The notes under the pieces: generated by a model
The model's input: only the letters and a program-made list of their open reading frames with translations
Told to the model about the DNA's origin: nothing
The model's database searches: none
In this document: piece by piece, positions 1 through 10,800 of the stretch
How the letters are laid out: the number at the start of each line of letters is the position of its first letter
Position numbering within the stretch: the stretch's first letter is position 1
DNA from: Cylicocyclus nassatus
Taxonomy: Eukaryota; Nematoda; Chromadorea; Rhabditida; Strongylidae
NCBI GenBank assembly: GCA_958299035.1
Contig: CATQJL010000112.1
Span: 52,628,463 to 52,692,462 of the forward strand
Direction of reading: 5' to 3'
Length of the DNA stretch: 64,000 nucleotides
Made by a program: the position numbers and the translations under genes

Positions 1-431
1 AAAGAATGTTATCTGCCCTTGACCGATGTTCAAGAATAGCTTTGAGGTGTGTTTAAAGCATAGTTGCGGTAGGGAGAGTGATGGATCTTATCCCCTTCAC
101 TTTGAGGCCAAACTCCGGATGACTCCCTTCACCTGGGCTGAAATAGGTATTCTACTTTGAGAATATAAAACAAAAATCGTTAGTTTAACAGACTAAGTAC
201 CTCAAACAGCAAGTACACTCATAAATTTACAAAAGAAACGGTATTTATGTTTATTCATATTATTTATTTATAAAAGCATCTAAAGGAGCACAAACTCTTT
301 CCGAGCATTCATAAATACGTCCCTGAGCGTTACAGTTCCTTGAAAATTGATCAATCTTATTTTACTAATATAATCAACACTTCTTTGTTCAAAGCTACAA
401 CTCTTTTGGGTATATTGCGACGTTAAGTAAG
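1..431. other. Leading stretch, no gene seen
   Basis: I see no coding region, RNA gene or recognisable element here. A short C-rich phrase around 90-150 (containing TTCACCTGGG) recurs in diverged form around 5840-5930, so the first 5.9 kb may be bracketed by remnants of one repeat. Confidence 0.4.
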
Positions 432-1170
432 GACACAAAATCATTAATTTTTGAAGTTTATAAAATCCCTCATATCTCGCGACGCAGAAGACCTAGAAAA
501 ATGTCGACGGCCCTCTTCGAATCTCCATGATTTCAGCTTTCGAATGGTTCAAGCATGTTAAGGATTCTTTGCTTTCTGGCTCCAAAAAGCACTTGCTCCG
601 GTGACCGATAAAAGCCAATACATTGGTGGAGCTGGGTGGAGCAAGCTAATAGTAAATACTTCCACCCCATTTTTGAAAACTGGTAAGTTTTTTCGCTCAG
701 CAACCTATACACCATTCGAAAGCTCAGGAGAAGGGGATTCGAGCTAGACCGTTTCTTTCTAGCCCCCTCCCCTTCTACGGAGAGATACACAGCATTTTAT
801 CTGAAAACATTTCCATTTTCAACAGCAGGTTTTTGCCAGACAAAGACCCAATCACTGCTGATTATCTACCTGTGTTAAAAAGCAAGTCTTCATTAACAAA
901 CGTAGACCGTCTACTTTTTCGTAGCGTTTAATTGGAGAGCAGAAATTGAGGACACAAAATCAGTTGATTTTTGAAGTACATAAAATCCCTCATATCTTGC
1001 GACACAGAAGACCATGAAAAAAGCTGACGGTCTAGTCGATTCTCCATAATCTCAGCTTTCGAATGGTATACAACACGTTCGGGCTTCTTTGCTTCTCACT
1101 CTAAAAATCACTTGCTCCGGTGACCCATAAAAGCCAACACATTGTAAGAGCGAGGTGGAACAAGCTAATA
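432..1170. repeat. Pair of diverged direct repeats of about 220 bp
   Basis: The stretch 436-655 recurs at about 953-1172 in the same orientation. Both copies share the blocks TAAAATCCCTCATATCT, CAGCTTTCGAATGGT and CACTTGCTCCGGTGACC. A further inverted piece of the CAGCTTTCGAATGGT block lies near 708-725. Short reading frames across it differ between the copies, so I infer non-coding repeat DNA rather than an exon pair. Confidence 0.55.
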
Positions 1171-1388
1171 GTAAAAAATGTGCTGTGGATTGACATCGTT
1201 ATCAGCACTAACGGGAACGCGAGCGAACGCGACCATTTAAGCGTACTTATCGTTGTTATATGTTTATGTTCTTTTTTAGTAAAAAATGCGCTTTTGATTG
1301 ACAGTTGTGCCATCATTATCAGCACATACTCAAAAAACGGTACTTTCCGTTATCTGGACCCGTTATTCCAAAAAGCCCTTATAAAATG

Positions 1389-2083
1389 CAGGGTGTCCGT
1401 AAATCATGTATACACTGTTTGATGGTTAATATCTCTTTTAAAAAGTCTTCTGCCTTGCTTCAGGTATCATTTTGTAGAGCTGGTTTCAACTTAGATTTAC
1501 AGTATAAAACGAATTACCCATCTCCCTTCATTACGGTAGGATTACGGTAGAAACTTGGAACATATGGTGTCAATGCGGAAAAAGCTGCCGTTTCAAAATT
1601 TTTCAAAAAATGTGAAAACTTTTGTAATAGGGTTTTTACGGACGCTGAGTTCAATACTCAACTATTCACAAGATTGCGAAGCTTTTTAAACGGTGTAACC
1701 GCACTTTTTCAACATTGAAAAAATGTTGAAAAAGTGCGGTTACATTACCATTACCTCTTACCTGGCATAACTCTTCCAAAAGCATCATAATAAGTTGGAA
1801 ACTTTACAGTCAGAATCAGCAACTCTAACTAGGCCTAGTATAAAAGTTTTCAGGCTGTTTTGTTTCCTTTCTGAGGCAAAATATGGCCTTTCATGGCTCA
1901 AAACCCTCTCTGAAGTTTCCACCGTAATCCTACAATAATGAAGAGAGACGGGTGATGCGCTCCATAATGCAAATCTAAGTTGAAGCTAGCTCTACAAAAC
2001 GGTACCTGAAGCAAGCCAAAAGACTTTTTGGAAAAAGAGTTATTAACGATCAAACAGTGTATACATACTTTACGGACACCCTG
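1389..2083. mobile_element. Palindromic MITE with CAGGGTGTCCGTAAA ends
   Basis: The element opens with CAGGGTGTCCGTAAA and closes with its reverse complement followed by TA. The arms (about 1389-1560 and 1905-2083) are diverged inverted copies that share CACTGTTTGAT and TTTGTAGAGCTGG-like blocks. Related sequence occurs at 55120-55640 and at 63768 to the window end. The ends resemble Tc1/mariner-superfamily termini and no transposase is present. Assignment to a non-autonomous TA-targeting element is inference. Confidence 0.65.
1695..1743. repeat. Perfect 22-bp inverted repeat with 5-nt loop
   Basis: GTAACCGCACTTTTTCAACATT at 1695-1716 pairs exactly with 1722-1743 around the loop GAAAA. It lies in the centre of the 1389-2083 element and is probably its hairpin core. 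Confidence 0.85.
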
Positions 2084-2353
2084 TATGTTCCTTCGAAAAA
2101 CATTTTTCCGTAGATTTTGCAAATACTGCCTCTCCGTGGCAGGAAAAAATTGACACGTTTTAGTACATTTGACTGTTTTTTCGATTAAATAGAAGCCTTT
2201 TAACTGTTTTCGGTAAGAGCAAAACTGCCTATAATTTATCGCAGAACATCTTGATTACTTTTGGCAATAATTTCAAAATATCTTCCTCTTCAAAGTTTCC
2301 GCCAAGCGAATTTAGCTGATAACAGAATAACGTTATTATTGTGACAGTGCATT

Positions 2354-3012
2354 CTAACAAGGAGAGGATACTTAGTCGAAAGCGCCAATTTAGATGAGAC
2401 ATATACCATCTTAAAGCGCTTGAAACGCTGATTCCAAATCTGCAGTTTCTAGCTGCGGAACGGTTTTGTAGAAGGAGTTATGAGGGGTGTTTCCCTCTGG
2501 GGTCGAGGCGTCCTCCACTATTTCTCCCCCTATTATAAGCACTGTAGAGGACTACCAACTGGTGGCAACTGGCCTAGTGGTAAGTAATTTGCTTGATAAA
2601 GAGAGTGTCAAGGTTTTGATCTTCTTCGCATGCAACTTTATCGCAGTTTTTGCAAAATTGAGCTTCTAAATGGCTTCAAAGCTCTAAAGCTTGAAATTTT
2701 TGATGATATTGATGCTATAGAAGTGTTAAAAAGCTAAAGTAATACGAGTATTATGGTCCTTACTGTAATCTTCATTCAAGTTACTTACCAGGCCAGTTGC
2801 CACCAGTTGGTAGTCCTCTACAGTGCTTATAATAGGGGGAGAAATAGTGGAGGACGCCTCGACCCCAGAGGGAAACACCCCTCATAACTCCTTCTACAAA
2901 ACCGTTCCGCAGCTAGAAACTGCAGATTTGGAATCAGCATTTCAAGCGCTTTAAGATGATATATGTCTCATTTGGATTGGTGCTTTCGACTAAGCATCCC
3001 TCTCCTTGTAAG
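2354..3012. mobile_element. Long-inverted-repeat element, CTAACAAGG family
   Basis: The left arm (2354 to about 2590) is matched in inverted order by about 2780-3012, leaving a spacer of roughly 190 bp. The ends read CTAACAAGGAGAGG. The arms contain the phrase GATTCCAAATCTGCAG shared with elements at 6365, 8650, 44676 and 58266. No transposase is encoded. This is one of the commonest repeat types in the window, and the superfamily is not clear to me. Confidence 0.7.
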
Positions 3013-3703
3013 ATATTTATTTGGAAATGGGGTCATTATTCACTAATATAAACATTGAACCGTCGCCAGGTAATGCAAAACAAATTCCTGGTAATACCTG
3101 TTAGACGTGTAGATGACATGTCCAATTTTTTTGACAAGTGGCAGAAGGTTGACATTTCTTTCTGCGAATTTGGTACCAAATATGGTACAAGGTCAAAAGA
3201 AATATCCTTTTCGAAAAAATGGGTCCGGATAACGGAAAAGTACCAAAAAAACTAAGGGATATTGGGATTGGTAAATTCTGAGGCATTGGTGAATTTCCAC
3301 ACCTTCATACAAAAACCCGTTCATTTCTGGAATCTATACTCTTTAAACATAGTGCTGAAAAAGGTCACTTTCGTGAGAACGCTCTAGACTCACCTAATTG
3401 TAGAGAATGGTTGGTTTCAATGAATCAAAAACTTTAAGGCATTCAGAAGAACAACATGTTATCAAAATATCCTTCAATGTTTTGGAAAGGTTGGCAGTTT
3501 GAAGAAGAAACGGCAGGCAGAATACTTTACAAAATCGCAGATGACTCGCATGTGTCTAGTTCAACAGCGAGGCAGAAGGAGAATTTTACGCCTACGAAAA
3601 TGTTGTCGACATTGATACAGAGTTGGCAATTGAGCGAAACTCTTTCCTGCATCACAAATCCAAGCAGATTGCCTAGTTTCAATGAGGAAATGTCCAAGAA
3701 GTA
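3013..3703. other. Unassigned stretch with a short plus-strand ORF
   Basis: A plus-strand frame at 3456-3707 encodes 83 residues, starts MLSKYPSMFWKGWQFEEET and ends as the next transposon begins. I do not recognise it. It has no paralogue elsewhere in the window and may be an exon fragment of a lost gene or chance. Confidence 0.25.
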
Positions 3704-4725
3704 TTAGGTCGTTCCGAAAATAATGTCGCTTTTTTTAAATGGACGCCACATTTCATGGAATCAAGATTTTCAAGAGATCTTGGAAGCATTTGATGCAGCA
3801 TTTTATTCTCTTTCTAATGTTTACAATTTCATTGCATAATATCCAATGAGCGCTCCAAAAATTACCAAAATCTGCGACTCACGCTTTTTGCCATGGTCAA
3901 GTTCGGCTATTTTTCTAAACTTTTTTACATATTCTCCGAAGAAGTACAAGTGACAGGTAGATAGAGCAAATCCTACAGGACACAGGGTAAATTTTTTCTT
4001 TTCCTTAACTTGCTTCTTAGAGTTTCTGAAACCAATTTTTCAATGCCATCAAATTCCGTATTTGGTCAGCTCAGACCTCACAGAACAACAACCGGCAAGC
4101 AACTCGGGTGCCATTCGACGTAGCTTTTTCTCCTCTTTCTGCCAATTGTTTTTTGTTTCCGATTCATCAAGTTTTCCGGGATAAAATCACCATAATTCAA
4201 GTTCTCTAGGGCGCCCCAGGCTGTACCGGCATTTTCGAAAGTTGCTAATTCGAAGCACTGAATACTCATTTGACTTGTAAAATTAGCGTTAAACCATAAT
4301 CCATCTGCGTAAGTTCCAAAATCCGAAGATTTATTGATGTTTGATGCATTTGTGTCTGAGACGAGGCTGCTGAAATTTGGTGGTTCCATCAAAAAATCTA
4401 TACAAAAATTATAACGAGCTCTGGAAAGTAGAAAAAAGTTGTGCTGTTTCCTGTAGGGTTTGCTCTATCCATCCATTACTTGGACTCTTTTCGAGGGTTG
4501 TTATAAAAAATTAGAAAAATTGTGAAACTTGGCCTTCTCAAAAAGCACGGGTCGCAGATTTTGATAATTTTTCGGAAGGTTATCAGATTTTGTGCAGTGG
4601 TTATATAACCGTTAGAAAGAGAATGAAATGCTGCATCAAATGCTACCAGAACCTTTTACTTATCTTTGTTCCACGAGATGTGCCGTTGATTTAAAAAAAG
4701 CGACATTACTTTCGGAACGACCTAA
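3704..4725. mobile_element. Mariner-type long-TIR element, 1022 bp
   Basis: It begins TTAGGTCGTTCCGAAAATAA, ends with the near-exact reverse complement, and is flanked on both sides by TA (3702-3703 and 4726-4727). The inverted arms are about 330 bp each. The TTAGG..CCTAA ends and TA target duplication are those of mariner elements. The centre (about 4040-4390) is not mariner transposase; it holds an unrelated 104-codon minus-strand frame. Confidence 0.85.
4078..4392 (-). CDS. Hypothetical ORF inside the mariner-type element
   Basis: This 104-residue frame begins MMEPPNFSSLVSDTNASNIN, exactly where the right inverted arm ends, and fills the central non-repeated part of the 3704-4725 element. 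The C-terminal third is basic (NRKQKTIGRKRRKS). I see no transposase DDD motif, signal peptide or known domain. It could be a captured host exon, the remnant of an internal gene, or a chance frame. It has no splice-site evidence. Confidence 0.2.
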   Translation of the reverse strand: MMEPPNFSSLVSDTNASNINKSSDFGTYADGLWFNANFTSQMSIQCFELATFENAGTAWGALENLNYGDFIPENLMNRKQKTIGRKRRKSYVEWHPSCLPVVVL

Positions 4726-4897
4726 TAAATTGCTGATCTTTAGGTTGCTGAAGATTTCAAGCTGCTAAATTCACGAACATGGATATGAACAAAAGGAAAG
4801 TGTTAGTATAAAGCACAGCTACTGTTCTTAGATCCCGACTGGAGTACGAATTTAGCTCTGTGCTTTATGCTGCTAGAAGTATCTCGCCTTTTGACTT

Positions 4898-5690
4898 ATG
4901 ACCGATATTGAGAAAAAACCAGCGCGCAGCATAGTATCGACTTTTTTCGGCTATTCCGCAGATGCTGTTGAAGAAGAAGTTGAGCAGCTTTCTTGTCAGC
5001 TAACAATACGTATGCCAGAGGAGGTGCCAGAGTTTCAACAAGGCTCAAAAAAGTATGCAATATTTCCTTCCCGTGTTGCGAAAGCATATGCGGTTTGGCT
5101 CTTCCCCCAATACTTACCCCAAAAATCTGATGGACTTACTAGCAAAGCTAGTTCCCATTCCGACTAGCACGGCAGAAGTGGAGAGGGGATCTTCTATCTA
5201 CTCCGTTATCAGAACATAATGCAGAACTCGCACAACGGTAAAGCATCCAAGCAATTACTTAAAATTTGTCAACCTTCTACTAAACATATTGTTATCTAAA
5301 AACTTCATTCAAAGGATTGGCAATAGTGGTCCAGACAGGCTGTTACCGTATGACTTTTTGAAATATCCTAAAAGATGGTATGAAGAAACTGGTCACCTAC
5401 CTGCTGACTTTCCTGGTGCTACCAGAGGGCCAGGAAAGAAATCACAAAAGCGCTTAGAAGAAAAAGAAAGTTTCAAATCCATTTTAAACTCAAAACGCTT
5501 TTGCACGCAATTCTACTTCTACTCCGATGACCTTTCGGAGGAAGGAGAAGATTTTTCAGGCAGCGAGCTTGTTGTCTCTGACGTTAGCGATAGTGATATT
5601 GTTGATGATGATGTGCAGGAATTAAAGTTCTTCCTAACTTGCACATCTTGGGATAAACCTTATCGCTTTCGTTTTTTGTTGGTGCAATGA
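4898..5690 (+). pseudogene. hAT-family transposase C-terminal remnant
   Basis: Frame 5109-5213 reads a typical hAT dimerisation region: NLMDLLAKLVPIPTSTAEVE followed by RGSSIYSVIRT. The family hallmark is a short-chain P-x-S/T-S/T-A-E-V-E-R-G run near the C-terminus of the transposase. A TAA at about 5214-5216 interrupts it. The same frame then continues as CRTRTTVKHPSNYLKFVN and runs into an open 133-codon stretch (5289-5690) with a basic patch (GKKSQKRLEEKE) and a very acidic tail. The preceding 89-codon frame (4898-5167) is in another phase, so at least one frameshift also exists near 5100. Loss of function is clear, and the origin of the acidic extension is unknown. Confidence 0.65.
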
Positions 5691-6364
5691 AATAGGAGCA
5701 CAGATCTTCATAAAGTCAACTTTTTTGATTTATTATTTTTTTTAAATCCTAAAAAAAATTTCAATTTCTACCTAAATAAGGCACAAATTAGAGCTTTTCA
5801 TACCACGCTTTTTTACCTTTTCTCTCTTCCTCCCCCCTAGGCTCACATACCCCCTTCAACCTGGAAGGTCGGAAACAGCCGAGACCCCCCTTCACCTGGG
5901 GAGAGCCCGGCTCCATCTGTCGCACCTATGGTTTGAAGTCATATCTCACATTTATGGTGAATGCAAAGAAAAGACAAAATAAGAATTTTATGCTAGTCAA
6001 GACTAGATTTATTTGAAAAGTCTAGGCGCAGAAAGCCTCAAAGAGGTTTCTCAAAGCTTTTTTTGTTAGAAAAACCATCATATCATTTTGATTATGCTTT
6101 AGAATATAACCAAAGCCAAATTTCTTTTTTCGCGAAGCGATGAACGTAATGCATCAGTAGCAAAAGTTCGCTATTTTCAATTATACTTTGCCGGATATTT
6201 CTGCGCACTGGGCACTATTTCAGGTTTATAATTGCGTCTAGCATCGGAACAAACGCTCTTTGGTTGTAAAGATATACGCTACTTTTTGGAGTATGAATCA
6301 ACATGAGTTGTGCAATATAATGATGATTACTCACTTCCATAATAGCTTGCCAAGTGCTACCTCA
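5691..6364. other. No gene seen
   Basis: The stretch is AT-rich with one C-rich patch (5830-5930) resembling 90-150. I find no reading frame, RNA or complete element. Confidence 0.4.
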
Positions 6365-6834
6365 CTTACAAGGGAAGGATGGTCGGTCGAAGTGGCCTTT
6401 TGAGATGAGTTGTATATAAAGATTGAGATCACGACACGCTGATTCCAAATCTATCTTCATTATCTGCGGCGCATCTTAAACGAGAAATTATGAACGTTTA
6501 TCGGAGATAAAAATCAAATGTGCAAACAATTTAGAAATAGTAATAACATTTTTCTAGCGTTTAAGGATTAGCGGTAATCTGTCCGCTCTGTAAGAGAAAT
6601 ACTCCTAGATGAGGTATAAACGCACTCCGGCTGTCTCATTCAAGCACTGGTAAAATTTCTGCAGCTGTTTTTATCCCAAAAATATTCGTTTTTTTTGCTC
6701 CTTCAAACGCTCATAACTGCTCGTCCTGGAACGCTCCGCAGATAATGAGGACCGACTTAAAATCAGCATTTTAGCCCTCAACATCGTATACAAATCATAA
6801 AGGCCACTTAGACTGACCATCCTTCCCTTGTTAG
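6365..6834. mobile_element. CTTACAAGGGAAGG-family inverted-repeat element
   Basis: The ends are CTTACAAGGGAAGGATGGTC and its complement near 6805-6834. The arms of about 130-150 bp carry CGCTGATTCCAAATCT on the left and a matching inverted block on the right. Non-coding. The right half is also present at 27786-28034 at the start of cathepsin block 2, so this element lies at the edge of the duplicated unit. Confidence 0.7.
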
Positions 6835-7179
6835 ATATTTGGCAGTCATTAATTTACTAAATAGTGAATACTGCTTGTGTGTCAGCACATGATTCTCTTG
6901 AAAATTTTGGTCGGAGCCACAATTAGCTTTAATGTTTGTCGTAATCAGTTTCTAGAAGGTAATTTCAGTAATTATACTCGAATGCTAGGATCTCTAGAAA
7001 GTTGTAGCCATGCCATACGGGCTCCTCTTCATAGAAACAATGCCTTTACTCTACTTAATGCTTTTTGGACATTGTAAAAGAAGTTTGAAGGCAAAAATTT
7101 AAGCTCAGGATTGCAGTATCGCCAATGTCCGACTTGTTTCAACAGCAAAAAAGTTAGTTTTTTCCTCAATGCTCACGTC

Positions 7180-7635
7180 TAAAAGCATCCAGATGGTAAC
7201 TGAAACCCCATCGCTCCCGATCTAGCTGAGGAAGTGCAGAATTTCTTACCCAACGCAGGTTTCTGGAACGGAATACATGTGAAAGCATTTTCCAGTCAAG
7301 AAAGCAGATGATCGGTTCTTTTGGAGGTATGGCACAGCTTAACTATAGCCGTTTAATACTTTTGAATGTGGAACTGCCTGAAAATTTCGGAAGCTAGGAA
7401 GTGCTCCAATCAGCAAAAACTCTAGGTGGACCTATAATTTTGTCCAGCCTCCAAGCCTACTTTTTTCAAATTATTGAGTTTTTTCTTGAATAACCAAACG
7501 AAAACGGGACCCAATTTGATGACTGATAGTAAACCGGCAAACACGGCTGTACCAAATTTTGGAATATTTTATTGACAACAGAGTGAGTCATGGCATTTTT
7601 TAGAATGGATCTATAATTTTGTCCAGCACTGTATC
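7180..7635. mobile_element. Tc1-like terminal remnant
   Basis: The segment ends GGATCTATAATTTTGTCCAG followed by CACTGTA, an inverted Tc1-type terminus (Tc1 ends are CAGTGCTGG). An internal near-copy of the terminus (CCTATAATTTTGTCCAG) sits about 180 bp inside. No transposase is readable. Related pieces are at 15240-15694, 18165-18420, 28375-28827, 36310-36638, 37095-37356, 37815-38075 and 57033-57330. Confidence 0.6.
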
Positions 7636-7739
7636 GTCCCCTGAACTGGGCGTGGGATGACGTGGTGATTTTTTGTTACTGTTGTGTTTTTGTGTGACTA
7701 ACACTTTGACCTTATGATTTGGAACGCCTCGAGAGTATG

Positions 7740-7771
7740 ATGAATGAATGAATGAATGAATGAATGATTGA
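7740..7771. repeat. TGAA microsatellite
   Basis: Six or more GAAT/TGAA units lie about 70 bp past the cathepsin copy 1 stop codon. The same array is at 28926-28961 beside copy 2 and is eroded to a few units near 57430-57450 beside copy 3. Confidence 0.9.
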
Positions 7772-7815
7772 TTAGGCAATTCTCTGCCAACAAAAATCCT
7801 TTGAAAAGCTGAAAG

Positions 7816-7821
7816 TTTATT
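7816..7821 (-). promoter_or_regulatory. Poly(A) signal of cathepsin B copy 1
   Basis: AATAAA on the minus strand lies 18 bp past the TAA stop at 7839. The equivalent hexamer is conserved at 29009-29014 (copy 2) and 57497-57502 (copy 3). Confidence 0.75.
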
Positions 7822-7838
7822 GTCCATCAAACGACAGT

Positions 7839-10800
7839 TTAAGCATTCATAATAGCTGCGTCAACCATCATGGATTCAATATCGCATTCGTTGGTTCCTC
7901 GGCGTATCTTGAAGAGGCCTAAAGTAGTGATTAGTTTTCTTGAAAATGATGTTTCCGTAAGCGTTCGCAAAGGCCCAAACAAATTTACCGTTATCTCCCC
8001 AGTCAGTGCTCCAGGAGTTCGAAACGAGCCAGTATTTCACACCATTTTCTACACCCCATCCTATGAGTTTGACAGCGTGACCTCCACCCGTATCCTCTCC
8101 CCATGTTTGCTGAACTCAATGATTCAAACAAAAAAAACTCTGAAAGCTTTTACTTGCAGCACAAAATCATCATGTTTTCCCAAAGAGGAGTATGTTTCAC
8201 GCTGCTATTTGCTTGTGTAATTTGAAAATCGTTGATGACTTTTTTAGATTTTCGTACAATCTTTCTTCTATACACTGCTTTTACGGAGCAGGAGAAATTG
8301 CTCTTGCAACACAAAGAGTACACCTCCTTTAATTGTCTTCACGTTACATATTTCGAAATTTTTGAGCCAAGCATTACCCATTAACGAATATGTTTTTACA
8401 TTACGCAGTTGATAGACTCTAACAACGCATTCAACAAAGCTTTTCTAATCACAGCTTTACTTATCGCGCAAGCCTATCGATATAATTCAGAAAGCTTCCA
8501 TTTACACAAACACAGGTAAATGCTTCCATGCTTATAAAGGTTGATTGACCTTATCAGCAAACGTTTTGGAGAAAATTTGGGTGATTCCTTTTATCGTAGA
8601 TTGCGTATGTGATATGTGCAAACTGCTCTGCCATAGGTGATGAATATACTAACAAGGAAAGGACCCTCAGTCGAAGTGGTGTTTCCACACGTGATGCATA
8701 ACATCCTGCTGGTCTTGGGGCACTAATACCAGATCCGTGTTCCTTAGCTGCTCAACGATCTCTAGGGAAAAGTTATGAGGGACGGTTCCCACGATGACCG
8801 CTAGACCTTATAAGTCTGTGGGCGCCATGAAATGTACAGATGTGGACGGATGGATGGGTCGATTTGTGGAGATTGAGGCGCAGGTGATGAAGGGTTGGCG
8901 TTCGCTATAGAGCCAAACTTTGAATTTTTGTAAACTTCATTTTATGAAATAGTAAGCGATTTTCAACGAGGAATTGTTCGTCGGAAATCGTCAGCAAATT
9001 CACAGAATACAGTTTGCAAAAATGCAGAGCTCTATAGGGAATGTAAACTCTTTATCACCTGCGCCATAGACTGCGCAGCTATCTGCCCGCCCGTCCACAC
9101 CTGTACCTTCCTTGACGCCCCGGACTTATAAAGTGCAGTGGTCATCGTGGGAAACCCTAGCTCATAACTTTTTCCAAAAGGTCATTGAGCAGCTAAGGAA
9201 CGGATTTGTAGTGCCTCAATACCAGCAGAATAATATGCATCACGTGTGGAAACCCACTTCGACTGAGGGTCCTTCTCTTGTAAGAAAGGTTCAAATTTAG
9301 CATAGCATTATAGTAAGTACTCACTACGTATACCCCCGTCTTGTAATAGAAGAAATCCTGGTAAACGTTGAACGCTGCTGTAACGGGTCCATTCGTGTAG
9401 ATTTCCTTTCGAATCGCATCTTCGTTCGCAATGATCGAATATGCGGAATTTGCTATACAGCACAACAGAATTATTTTAATGCTGTTATTGCCGAGACTGT
9501 ACTGCCAATTACCGTAAATCTTGTCGTAGTTATAATCCATGCTATATCCAAGCTGACATTGCGCACGGCAAGCTGGTGTGGCTTGCCTCTCTTGACATTC
9601 ACCATAATATGGTTGACCCTCATGTGGACCACATGGATAGAAGGCGTATGGTTTGCAGCAATTCTGAAGAATCGAGCAACAATTCTATCCCTTTGAGGGC
9701 GTCGCATACCTTTGCATTGTATGCACCACCAGTACATACTCCATAGTTCATTCCATACTCATAGGCTCTGATGGGTAGCCCTCCATCACATCTGTAAATT
9801 ATCAGTAAGCGCTTTTACTCCAATAGGAAGACTGGATTAGAATCAAGGTGTGAATATAAAAAGCTGCCGGACTTATGTTTTTCTGCTGTATTAATTCCTC
9901 TCGAAAACATCTCAGTGCTTTCCTTAAAGACAAGTATTTTCCTGACAGTAAGTAGTTTGAGAAAATCAGTTCAATCCGAAGGACCTCGCTGAGTGCAATT
10001 GTAGTAAAAGTAAGAAAGCTTGGGTTTAGGCCAAATTTCGTAAACGTAATCAATATCAGAGTGCAGTTTGCACGGTAATACTCTGAGGTAATAATAAGTA
10101 ATCGAGATGCAATATATTATAGAAACGTCAAACATTGCGCATTTATGCAAACAAAAAAGTTTCGAGAAAAAAGATAAGGATAATTACTATGATTATGCTG
10201 CAAAGGCGGTTCTCCTGAACGGGAAAAGGATTTGGTGAACGTGGCCTTTCGTAGTGTGTCATATGTCATGATATCCGCCTTAAAACGCTGGTCTCAAGAC
10301 TGTGTTCATTATCTGCGGAAGGATTCTTCGGAACTGTATCTCTTCGCGTCTGACTTGTTTGCAACAGAATAGATATAATGTTGATAGAGGCTAGAAATGT
10401 CGTATGTTCTGACGGTTAGCATTGTGTTATTGCTTAGTGGATGTCAGTTGATCTCTGCCGGTGCGAATTTTGCTTTCGCTTCCCCAACCAGTACTTTTTC
10501 TCAGGTAATCGTTCGAGTCTTTTTGAATCGAATTTTTCGAGCATAACGCTGTGGAGAGGATATAGAAGTTTGTTGATCTTAGGATGATTCAGTGAAAGAG
10601 ATTGCAAAACATGGCTTTTCTAACAACGAGAATTAAGCCTCGTATAATTTTAATTAAAAAAATTCAGTTTTTCTCATGTGTTATACTACGGAAGTAAAAT
10701 CTTCGTTTGCTGACAAGCAGGTCATTGACAAAACCGAGCAAAAATGCTGGGGAAAATTACTAACGAGTCACTAAATACACTTTACTAAAGTAAGATTCGA

